Source: Ignavibacteriota bacterium (lineage in GTDB: Bacteria; Bacteroidota; Ignavibacteria; Tepidaquicellales; Tepidaquicellaceae). Taken from it: 6,579 bases of DNA. The DNA lies in the NCBI GenBank assembly GCA_003135995.1, contig PNBM01000323.1, positions 251 to 6,829 on the forward strand, in the 5' to 3' direction. The position numbers were made by a program, and so were the translations under genes. Below, piece by piece: positions 1 to 5,226 of this stretch. Positions within the stretch are counted from its first letter, which is position 1, and the number at the start of each line of letters is the position of its first letter. A model generated the notes under the pieces. That model was not told where the DNA came from and did not search any database. It worked only from the letters and a program-made list of their open reading frames with translations.

Positions 1-25
1 CATTCCCAATCGGGGATTGGGAATG
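1..25. repeat. Perfect 11-bp inverted repeat (hairpin), REP-like or terminator-like
   Basis: Bases 1-11 (CATTCCCAATC) are the exact reverse complement of bases 15-25 (GATTGGGAATG), around a GGG loop. No T-run follows the right arm (the next bases are AGGGGAAG), so it is not a classic intrinsic terminator for a plus-strand gene, and the upstream gene is outside the window. The left arm shares the pattern CRTTMCCAA with the hairpin at 5174-5200, so both could belong to one dispersed palindromic family. Since the arm starts at base 1, the element may extend further left. Confidence 0.7.
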
Positions 26-128
26 AGGGGAAGTGGAATAATCAATTTTCAATGTACAATTGGAAGAGCAATAAAAAATAAATTTTAGAAAATAGATAGA
101 ATAATTGCAACAATAAAATTTTAAATAA
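26..128. other. Non-coding leader upstream of hdrC
   Basis: This is about 100 bp of A+T-rich sequence without a supportable ORF. Bases 44-61 carry a CAATTTTCAATGTACAATT-like degenerate microsatellite. The hdrC promoter presumably lies here or upstream, but no pair of elements is strong enough to call. A TTG at 60-62 followed by TAAATTTT at 79-86 partly fits the Bacteroidota -33/-7 pattern (TTTG, TAnnTTTG), with one -7 mismatch and a short spacer. The last 15 bases before the start are purely A/T with no Shine-Dalgarno sequence. Confidence 0.4.
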
Positions 129-677
129 ATGTCACATCAAACAACAAATCATACCCGAACGATGACCGATGATATCAAAGATATCACATCTCAGAATCCT
201 GATATTTGTTACCAGTGCGGAAAATGTTCTGCAGGATGTCCGGTTAGAAATTACATGGACGAAGCGCCGAATCTGATTGTCCGCTATATTCAGTTAGGCT
301 TATATGATAAAGCGGTTAACTCATCCACGATTTGGTTATGTGCGGGATGTTTAACCTGTACAACACGTTGTCCGAAAAATTTTGAGCTCGCTGCTTTCAT
401 GGATGCTCTCAGAGAAATTGCTTTGAAAAAAGGAATCAAGATAAAAGAGAAAGCAATTTTAAAATTCCATAAAGCATTCCTGAAGCAGATTAAAAATCAC
501 GGCAGGTCGTATGAACTGGGGCTTATCAGGGATTATAAATTAACAACAGGTGATTTAATGGCTGATGTCGATGCCGCTCCTGACATGTTATTAAAAGGTA
601 AAATCGGAATATTTCCGCATAATATAAAAGGCAAAGAATCTATAAAACGCATTTTTGAAAAAACAGAGGTAAAATAA
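129..677 (+). CDS. hdrC: HdrC: heterodisulfide reductase subunit C, two [4Fe-4S] electron carrier
   Basis: This 182-residue cytoplasmic iron-sulfur protein passes electrons from the HdrA flavin to the catalytic HdrB subunit. Two ferredoxin-type motifs are complete: Cys27-x2-Cys30-x2-Cys33-x3-Cys37-Pro and Cys71-x2-Cys74-x2-Cys77-x3-Cys81-Pro. Between them lies the segment MDEAPNLIVRYIQLGLYD, typical of HdrC. A roughly 100-residue basic, helical C-terminal part follows, and the length is normal for the family. An in-frame TAA (126-128) directly precedes the ATG at 129, so this is the longest possible start. Met12 (162) is an alternative that would remove a polar, poorly conserved leader. There is no Shine-Dalgarno site. 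The gene opens the block, and its TAA overlaps the hdrB ATG by one base (TAATG), suggesting translational coupling. Succinate dehydrogenase or GlpC-type ferredoxin subunits share the fold, but the hdrB and hdrA neighbours settle the call. Confidence 0.93.
   Translation: MSHQTTNHTRTMTDDIKDITSQNPDICYQCGKCSAGCPVRNYMDEAPNLIVRYIQLGLYDKAVNSSTIWLCAGCLTCTTRCPKNFELAAFMDALREIALKKGIKIKEKAILKFHKAFLKQIKNHGRSYELGLIRDYKLTTGDLMADVDAAPDMLLKGKIGIFPHNIKGKESIKRIFEKTEVK
665..670 (+). promoter_or_regulatory. Shine-Dalgarno site of hdrB
   Basis: AGAGGT ends 6 nt before the hdrB ATG at 677, inside the last codons of hdrC. It supports this start and re-initiation or coupling at the TAATG junction. Confidence 0.7.
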
Positions 678-1558
678 TGCAAATAGGATATTATCCCGGA
701 TGTTCACTATCCGGAACTGCAAAAGAGTATGGAAAATCTGTGAGAGCAATTTTTAAGCAACTCGATGTTGAACTTGCCGATGTAACTGACTGGTCTTGCT
801 GCGGAGCTACTTCAGGTCACGTAACAAGCCATAAATTAGCAATGGCGCTATCTGCAAGGAATCTTGCACTCGCCGAAAAACAAGGACTTAAAGAAATTTT
901 TGCTCCCTGTGCAGCTTGTTTCGGCAGACTCGCAGTTACAAAACAAGAATTGAAAAATAGTCCTGCTCTTAAAGAAGAGATAGAAGGGATTATTGAAGAC
1001 AAGTTGAATAATACAATTGAGATTATTAATATTATTCAACTGTTTCAGAAAATCGGGAAAGAAAAAATAGCTGAGAAGAAAGTTCTGGATTTAAAAAATC
1101 TGAAGGCAGCATGTTATTATGGTTGTCTGCTCGTCAGACCGTTCAATATCTTACATTTTGATGATGCCGAACAGCCGACATCATTCGAAGAACTTGTGAA
1201 ATCCACAGGTGCGGAAGTTGTTGAATGGAATTACAAACTTGAGTGCTGTGGTGCCGCACATTCTCTTCCGAGAAAAGATATTGTCGTCGACCTCTCAAAG
1301 AAAATTCTTGATGATGCAATGAAACACGGTGCAAATGTTCTGGTTGTTGCCTGTCCGATGTGTCACTCCAATCTTGATATGAGACAAAAGAATATTATAA
1401 AAGCAAATCCCGGTCAGAAAGAAATTCCGGTATTATATTTATCCGAATTAATCGGACTTTGTCTCGGACTGGATAACAAGCAACTCGGAATAAATTTGCA
1501 TACAATTGATTTCAATATCAGGTTGAAGAAGAATGTTGAAGAGGAGGTAGCAAAATGA
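677..1558 (+). CDS. hdrB: HdrB: heterodisulfide reductase subunit B, catalytic, with two CCG non-cubane cluster sites
   Basis: HdrB is the disulfide-reducing subunit. In methanogens it cleaves CoM-S-S-CoB at two non-cubane [4Fe-4S] clusters, each held by a CX31-39CCGX35-36CXXC signature. Both sites look intact in these 293 residues. Site 1 is Cys9, Cys41-Cys42-Gly and Cys78-x2-Cys81. Site 2 is Cys150 (with an additional Cys146), Cys190-Cys191-Gly and Cys226-x2-Cys229. The N-terminus (YYPGCSLSGTAKEYGKS) and the ACPMCHSNLD segment are hallmarks of HdrB. No signal peptide or membrane segment is present, so it is cytoplasmic. The start at 677 is supported by AGAGGT at 665-670 and the 1-nt overlap with hdrC. 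The TGA overlaps the hdrA start by 4 nt (ATGA). The substrate in this organism is unknown: related bacterial complexes are thought to use DsrC-type or other thiol/disulfide partners, and none is encoded here. LutA/GlpC-like CCG proteins are the alternative family, but full length and context argue against them. Confidence 0.95.
   Translation: MQIGYYPGCSLSGTAKEYGKSVRAIFKQLDVELADVTDWSCCGATSGHVTSHKLAMALSARNLALAEKQGLKEIFAPCAACFGRLAVTKQELKNSPALKEEIEGIIEDKLNNTIEIINIIQLFQKIGKEKIAEKKVLDLKNLKAACYYGCLLVRPFNILHFDDAEQPTSFEELVKSTGAEVVEWNYKLECCGAAHSLPRKDIVVDLSKKILDDAMKHGANVLVVACPMCHSNLDMRQKNIIKANPGQKEIPVLYLSELIGLCLGLDNKQLGINLHTIDFNIRLKKNVEEEVAK
1541..1548 (+). promoter_or_regulatory. Strong Shine-Dalgarno site of hdrA
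   Basis: GAGGAGGT lies 6 nt before the hdrA ATG (1555), inside the hdrB 3' end. It is the best ribosome-binding site in the window and fixes the hdrA start at the ATGA overlap. Confidence 0.8.
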
Positions 1559-3555
1559 AAATAGGAGTATTTATTTGTCATTGCGGTGAAAATATCGGAC
1601 GGACAGTTGATTGCGTAAGGGTTGCGAAGGCTTGCAGTTTTTTTCCTAATGTTGTGCATTCGGTTGAATACAAATATATGTGTTCCGACCCCGGACAAAA
1701 TATGATTAAGCAGGCAATAAAAGATTTAAAGCTTGATGGTGTTGTTGTCGGTTCATGCTCTCCTCATATGCACGAGAAGACGTTCAGAAAAGCAGTTTCA
1801 GATGCGGGTGTAAATCCGTTCCTTTGTGAAATTGCAAACCTTAGGGAACATGTTTCATGGGTACACGATGACAAAGAAGTTGCAACTGATAAGGCTATTG
1901 ACCTTATGAGATTTGCAGTCGAAAAAGTTAAAAGAAATGCACCGCTTAAAACAATTCAGGTCCCTGTAACAAAAAGAACACTTGTAATCGGCGGCGGTAT
2001 TGCCGGAATTCAGGCGGCGCTTGATGTTGCGAATGCCGGTTATGAAGTTGTGCTTGTTGAAAAAGAACCTTCGATTGGCGGACATATGAGTCAGCTGTCT
2101 GAAACATTCCCGACACTCGATTGCTCACAATGTATTTTAACGCCGAGAATGGTTGAAGTTTACCAGCATCCGAAAATAAAATTGATGACTTATTCGGAAG
2201 TTGAAAAAGTTGAAGGCTTTATCGGTAATTTTAAAGTTACAATAAGAAAAAAAGCAAGATTCGTTGATGATACATTATGTTCGGGCTGTGGCGACTGCGC
2301 CATTAAATGTCCGATTAAGAAAAAAGCTTTAAGTGAATTTGATGAAAAGCTTGCTTTCCGTTCGGCGATTTATGTTCCATTCCCTCAGGCAGTTCCGAAC
2401 ATTCCTGTCATTGATAAAGAAGTTTGCACATATTTTAAAAATGGTAAATGCAGTATGTGTGTTAAAGTTTGCGGAAGAAATGCGATAAAATTTGACCAGC
2501 AGGATGAATTTATTTCTGAAGATATCGGTGCAATTATAGTTGCGACAGGATACAAATTATATACAATTGACAAAAAGCCTGAAGCCAGTGAAATCAAGGG
2601 TTACGGAGAATACGGTTACGGAAAATATAAAGATGTTGTTGACGGATTACAATTCGAAAGAATAGCAAGTGCATCGGGTCCGACATCAGGAGAATTCCAA
2701 AGACCTTCTGACGGAAAAACTCCGAAAAAAATTGTATTCATACAATGCGTAGGCTCGAGAGATGAATCGAAAGGATTTTCTTACTGCAGTAAAATATGCT
2801 GTATGTATACCGCAAAACATGCGATGCTTTACAAACATAAAGTACACGATGGTGAAGCATATGTATTCTATATGGATATAAGAGCCGGCGGTAAAATGTA
2901 CGAGGAATTTGTAAGACGTGCAATTGAAGAAGACGGAGTAAAATATATTCGCGGGAGAGTTTCGAGAATTTACGAAGAAGACGGAAAATATATAGTAAAA
3001 GGTGAAGATACACTTGCGGGTGTTCCGATACAAATTGATGCTGATATGGTTGTTCTTGCAACTGCAATGGTTGCACAAACAGACGCTCCTAAACTTGCTC
3101 AGACAATTGGAATGCCGTATGATAATTACGGTTTCTACAGTGAAGTGCATCCGAAATTAAGACCGGTAGAAAGCAGTACGGGCGGGGTTTTCCTCGCAGG
3201 TGCCTGTAATTCGCCGAGGGATATTCCGGATTCAGTTGCAATGGCTTCGGCGGCAGCAGCTAAAGCTCTTGTGTTGTTCGGTTCAGATATGCTCGAAAGA
3301 GAACCGACAATTGCATTTGTAAATGAAAATTTATGCGCGGGGTGTTTTTACTGTAAAAAAGTTTGTGCATATAATGCGATAGAAGTAAAACAGATAAAAG
3401 ACAAAAACGGAAATGTGATTAAAGAAGTGGCCTTTGTGAATTCAGGTCTGTGCCAGGGATGCGGAACATGTAATGCAACATGTCCGTCTAAGGCAATTGA
3501 ATTAATCGGATATACTGATGAACAGATTTATGCAGAAATTGCTGCACTTATGTAG
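1555..3555 (+). CDS. hdrA: HdrA: electron-bifurcating FAD/iron-sulfur subunit of heterodisulfide reductase
   Basis: At 666 residues this matches single-unit, non-fused HdrA in length and domain order. The N-terminal HdrA domain (about 1-135) has cysteines 8, 10, 43, 68 and 91 as candidate ligands for its own cluster. A thioredoxin-reductase-like FAD domain starts at about 141 with GGGIAGIQAALDVANAG (146-162) and the FPTLDCSQCILTPRM segment (185-199). It is interrupted by an inserted ferredoxin domain with Cys242/245/248/252 and Cys291/299/302/306. It resumes at about 310 with the family motifs CVGSRD (Cys398) and YCSKICCMY (Cys411, 415, 416). A C-terminal dicluster ferredoxin domain carries Cys594/597/600/604 and Cys633/636/639/643. 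In characterised HdrA the FAD bifurcates electron pairs between a low-potential acceptor (ferredoxin) and the heterodisulfide site on HdrB. The protein is cytoplasmic. It is the last gene of the overlapping hdrCBA block; flxD follows after 114 bp. I see no truncation or missing motif. Confidence 0.96.
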   Translation: MKIGVFICHCGENIGRTVDCVRVAKACSFFPNVVHSVEYKYMCSDPGQNMIKQAIKDLKLDGVVVGSCSPHMHEKTFRKAVSDAGVNPFLCEIANLREHVSWVHDDKEVATDKAIDLMRFAVEKVKRNAPLKTIQVPVTKRTLVIGGGIAGIQAALDVANAGYEVVLVEKEPSIGGHMSQLSETFPTLDCSQCILTPRMVEVYQHPKIKLMTYSEVEKVEGFIGNFKVTIRKKARFVDDTLCSGCGDCAIKCPIKKKALSEFDEKLAFRSAIYVPFPQAVPNIPVIDKEVCTYFKNGKCSMCVKVCGRNAIKFDQQDEFISEDIGAIIVATGYKLYTIDKKPEASEIKGYGEYGYGKYKDVVDGLQFERIASASGPTSGEFQRPSDGKTPKKIVFIQCVGSRDESKGFSYCSKICCMYTAKHAMLYKHKVHDGEAYVFYMDIRAGGKMYEEFVRRAIEEDGVKYIRGRVSRIYEEDGKYIVKGEDTLAGVPIQIDADMVVLATAMVAQTDAPKLAQTIGMPYDNYGFYSEVHPKLRPVESSTGGVFLAGACNSPRDIPDSVAMASAAAAKALVLFGSDMLEREPTIAFVNENLCAGCFYCKKVCAYNAIEVKQIKDKNGNVIKEVAFVNSGLCQGCGTCNATCPSKAIELIGYTDEQIYAEIAALM

Positions 3556-3613
3556 AAAGTTATAAAGTTTGTAAAGTAAGAGCTTAAGAGCTTTAAACGC
3601 AAAGGACGCAAAG
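3556..3613. repeat. Mosaic of short tandem duplications in the hdrA-flxD gap
   Basis: The gap opens directly after the hdrA stop with AAAGTTA/TAAAGTTT/GTAAAGT variants (3556-3577). Next come two exact tandem copies of AAGAGCTT (3578-3585 and 3586-3593), then two ACGCAAAG copies spaced 9 bp apart (3597-3604 and 3606-3613). The rest, up to 3669, is plain A/T-rich leader sequence for flxD. I see no stem-loop plus T-run terminator, so read-through from hdrA into flxD is plausible. The ACGCAAAGG type of doublet resembles intergenic microsatellites that I recall from Bacteroidota/Ignavibacteriota genomes. Confidence 0.65.
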
Positions 3614-3669
3614 AAGTAAAATGAAACAGAAATTTTAAATTGTAATAGAGAGATTAACAAAATAATTTT

Positions 3670-4116
3670 ATGGAAAATAAAACTTTTGAACCAAAAATAA
3701 TTGCCTTCGTCTGCAACTGGTGCACATACACCGGTGCGGATTTAGCAGGAACTTCAAGGATGAAGTATGAGCCGAACGTAAGGCTCATCAAGCTTCCCTG
3801 CACAGGCAGGATTGACCCCGTTATGATATTAAAAGCATTTGAAAAAGGTGCTGATGGTGTGCTGGTTTCAGGCTGCCATCCGGGTGACTGCCATTACAAT
3901 GCAGGAAATTTTCATGCGCGCAGAAGATGGATAATGTTTCACAAGCTTCTTGATTTTGTCGGAATAGATGAAAACAGGCTACACTTCTCATGGGTTTCTG
4001 CATCCGAAGGGAAAAAATTCGTCGATGTCATAAACGGATTCGTCAATAAAGTGAAGGCAAAAGGACCTTTCGAAAAATATGAAAAAATAAATAAGGAGTT
4101 TGTAATCAATGGATGA
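3670..4116 (+). CDS. flxD: FlxD: MvhD-like [2Fe-2S] electron-transfer subunit that docks on HdrA
   Basis: This 148-residue protein has the MvhD/FlpD fold signature. The five conserved cysteines are Cys15 and Cys18 (FVCNWCTYTGAD), Cys44 (LPCTGRIDP), and Cys69 and Cys74 (GCHPGDCHYNAGN), followed by RRRW. In methanogens MvhD carries a [2Fe-2S] cluster and connects the hydrogenase to HdrA; in FlxABCD-HdrABC systems the homologue connects the NADH-oxidising Flx proteins to HdrA. The length is normal for a stand-alone MvhD, and no fusion to HdrA is seen. The start is the ATG at 3670, preceded by AATAATTTT without a Shine-Dalgarno sequence. The stop overlaps the next gene by 8 nt. Being next to hdrA and before flxC, B and A, it is assigned as FlxD rather than a hydrogenase-linked MvhD. 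Confidence 0.93.
   Translation: MENKTFEPKIIAFVCNWCTYTGADLAGTSRMKYEPNVRLIKLPCTGRIDPVMILKAFEKGADGVLVSGCHPGDCHYNAGNFHARRRWIMFHKLLDFVGIDENRLHFSWVSASEGKKFVDVINGFVNKVKAKGPFEKYEKINKEFVING
4093..4098 (+). promoter_or_regulatory. Shine-Dalgarno site of flxC
   Basis: AAGGAG lies 10 nt before the ATG at 4109, inside the end of flxD. It supports the start that overlaps flxD by 8 nt (ATGGATGA). Confidence 0.6.
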
Positions 4117-4972
4117 TATTAAAAAAATTGCGCGTGAACTCTTTACTTCCGGAAAAGTCAATGCTGTGCTGGGTTATGTAAGCATTAACGGACAAAGGAC
4201 AAAACCTTTCCTCGCCACAAAACCGGAAGAGACGGATAATTTTATAATCAACAAATATATTCTGAACAACCTTACCGTTTACCTTACAAAAAAAGAAATT
4301 TTGAAATACGGAAAAATCGGAATTTTCGCTAAAGGTTGTGATGTAAAAGCTATTGTTGCACTTTTACAGGAAAGCCAGATTAAGAGGGAAGAAGTTTATA
4401 TTGTCGGAATAAATTGCAATGGTGTCTGCGCTGATTTCGATATGGAATTCAGTGGTGAGACAATTGCTTTAAAATGTCTGAACTGTGAAGTTAGAACTCC
4501 GAAACTTTATGATGAGTTAATCGGGACTACGGAAGAGATGCCTAAAGCGGATGACGGTAAACTGAAAATGATTAGAAAAATTGAAGCACTTTCATCAGCA
4601 GAGAAATGGGATATTTTTGAAGAACAATTTGACAAATGTATAAAATGTTATGCGTGCCGTCAGGCTTGCCCGCTGTGCTATTGCGAGCGTTGTATTTCAG
4701 ATAAATCAGTTCCGAGGTGGATTGAAAGCAGTGCATCAAAAAGAGGAAATTTCAGCTGGAACATAATTCGTGCTTTCCATTTAGCCGGAAGATGCATTGG
4801 TTGTAATGAATGTGAACGCGCCTGTCCGATGGAAATACCATTATCACTTTTAAACAGGAAAATGGCGATGGTTGCACAGGAAGAATTTAAATATGTTTCG
4901 GGTTTAGACCCGAACACTCCGACTTTAATCGGAAGTTATGATTTAAAAGACGACGAAGATTTTATTGAATAA
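4109..4972 (+). CDS. flxC: FlxC: FrhB-like domain plus dicluster ferredoxin, electron relay
   Basis: This 287-residue cytoplasmic iron-sulfur protein probably relays electrons between the flavoprotein FlxA/FlxB and FlxD. The N-terminal half (about 1-140) resembles the F420-hydrogenase beta/FdhB (FrhB) family, with FAKGCDVKAI (Cys77), GINCNGVC (Cys103, Cys107) and KCLNC (Cys123, Cys126). These could bind an additional cluster. The C-terminal half has two classical motifs, Cys177-x2-Cys180-x2-Cys183-x3-Cys187-Pro and Cys229-x2-Cys232-x2-Cys235-x3-Cys239-Pro. Between them are three further cysteines (190, 192, 195) in LCYCERC. The tail is acidic (DLKDDEDFIE). The start at 4109 overlaps flxD and has AAGGAG upstream. 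Domain order (FrhB-like first, ferredoxin second) is reversed compared with classical FrhB. The FlxC letter rests on position between flxD and flxB. A generic 4Fe-4S dicluster name would be the fallback. Confidence 0.85.
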   Translation: MDDIKKIARELFTSGKVNAVLGYVSINGQRTKPFLATKPEETDNFIINKYILNNLTVYLTKKEILKYGKIGIFAKGCDVKAIVALLQESQIKREEVYIVGINCNGVCADFDMEFSGETIALKCLNCEVRTPKLYDELIGTTEEMPKADDGKLKMIRKIEALSSAEKWDIFEEQFDKCIKCYACRQACPLCYCERCISDKSVPRWIESSASKRGNFSWNIIRAFHLAGRCIGCNECERACPMEIPLSLLNRKMAMVAQEEFKYVSGLDPNTPTLIGSYDLKDDEDFIE

Positions 4973-4976
4973 AGAA

Positions 4977-5018
4977 GAAGTTAGAGAAGTTAAGAAGTTA
5001 GAGAAGTTAAAGAAGTTA
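4977..5018. repeat. 17-bp perfect tandem repeat after flxC
   Basis: GAAGTTAGAGAAGTTAA occurs at 4977-4993 and again, without any change, at 4994-5010. A partial third copy (GAAGTTA, 5012-5018) follows after one A. Each unit is itself two GAAGTTA-like halves. The array begins 4 nt after the flxC stop codon, is purine-rich on the coding strand and has no ORF. Degenerate AGTAGTTAGTAG repeats follow at about 5026-5043. Confidence 0.85.
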
Positions 5019-5061
5019 TTAGCGAGTAGTTAGTAGATAATAGAAATGCTCTTTTAAATTG

Positions 5062-5150
5062 CCACGACTTTTAAGTCGTGGGTAAGAATGAACTCAAAAC
5101 GGGCTTTAGCCCATAATTACTCCCGCTTTCAGCCTTTGGTTTGAAAACGG
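5062..5150. repeat. REP-like group of palindromes in the flxC-flxB gap
   Basis: Three stems lie in a row. The first is CCACGACTT (5062-5070) with AAGTCGTGG (5073-5081), a perfect 9-bp stem with a TT centre. The second is GGGCT (5101-5105) with AGCCC (5108-5112), also with a TT centre. The third is CCGCTTTCA (5123-5131) with TGAAAACGG (5142-5150), nine positions with one mismatch. None is followed by a T-run, so they are not typical intrinsic terminators. The first two resemble dispersed palindromic elements that I associate with Bacteroidota/Ignavibacteriota genomes, where such units can be mobilised by REP-associated (IS200-like) transposases. No transposase is present here. Effects on message stability or partial termination are possible but not shown. 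Confidence 0.65.
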
Positions 5151-5170
5151 TTAAAAGGAAAATATACAAT
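5141..5170 (+). promoter_or_regulatory. Possible sigma70-like promoter upstream of flxB
   Basis: TTGAAA (5141-5146) is followed after 18 nt by TACAAT (5165-5170), or after 16 nt by TATACA (5163-5168). A start near 5177 would place the hairpin at 5174-5200 at the very 5' end of the message. The pattern does not match the Bacteroidota -33/-7 consensus, and TTGAAA overlaps a REP-like stem, so this is a weak call made because flxB lies 254 bp beyond the previous gene. Confidence 0.25.
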
Positions 5171-5173
5171 TTC

Positions 5174-5200
5174 TCGTTACCAACTCGAAAGAGGTAACGA
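5174..5200 (+). repeat. Hairpin with GAAA tetraloop in the flxB leader
   Basis: TCGTTAC (5174-5180) pairs with GTAACGA (5194-5200). Bases 5181-5183 (CAA) bulge, and an inner CTC/GAG stem (5184-5186 with 5191-5193) closes a GAAA loop (5187-5190), a GNRA-type tetraloop. An alternative fold extends the outer stem to 8 bp by pairing C5181 with G5193. It ends 26 nt before the flxB ATG. It may be an mRNA leader structure or another dispersed palindrome related to the inverted repeat at 1-25. Confidence 0.5.
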
Positions 5201-5226
5201 ACATAAGGAATAAATAAAACAATTTT

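Noticed and set aside
60..86. Bacteroidota-type -33/-7 promoter for hdrC (TTG, then TAAATTTT)
   Set aside because: The -7 box has a mismatch, the spacer is short, and such words are frequent by chance in A/T-rich sequence. Noted in the leader entry only.
80..123. Inverted AAATTTTA / TAAAATTT pair before hdrC
   Set aside because: Pure A/T words of this length pair by chance in such sequence, and the long intervening loop makes a stable structure unlikely.
2686..3150. A long minus-strand open frame (154 codons) opposite hdrA
   Set aside because: Its translation is rich in Phe, Tyr, His and Ser without any motif, it lies wholly inside the well-supported hdrA coding sequence, and it has no plausible ribosome-binding site. 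It is a reverse-strand shadow.
4977..5018. Possible CRISPR array
   Set aside because: The 17-bp units are directly adjacent with no spacers, so this is a tandem repeat.
5062..5081. Intrinsic terminator after flxC
   Set aside because: The stem is strong but is followed by GTAAGAATG rather than a T-run, and the loop is only 2-4 nt. A palindromic repeat fits better.
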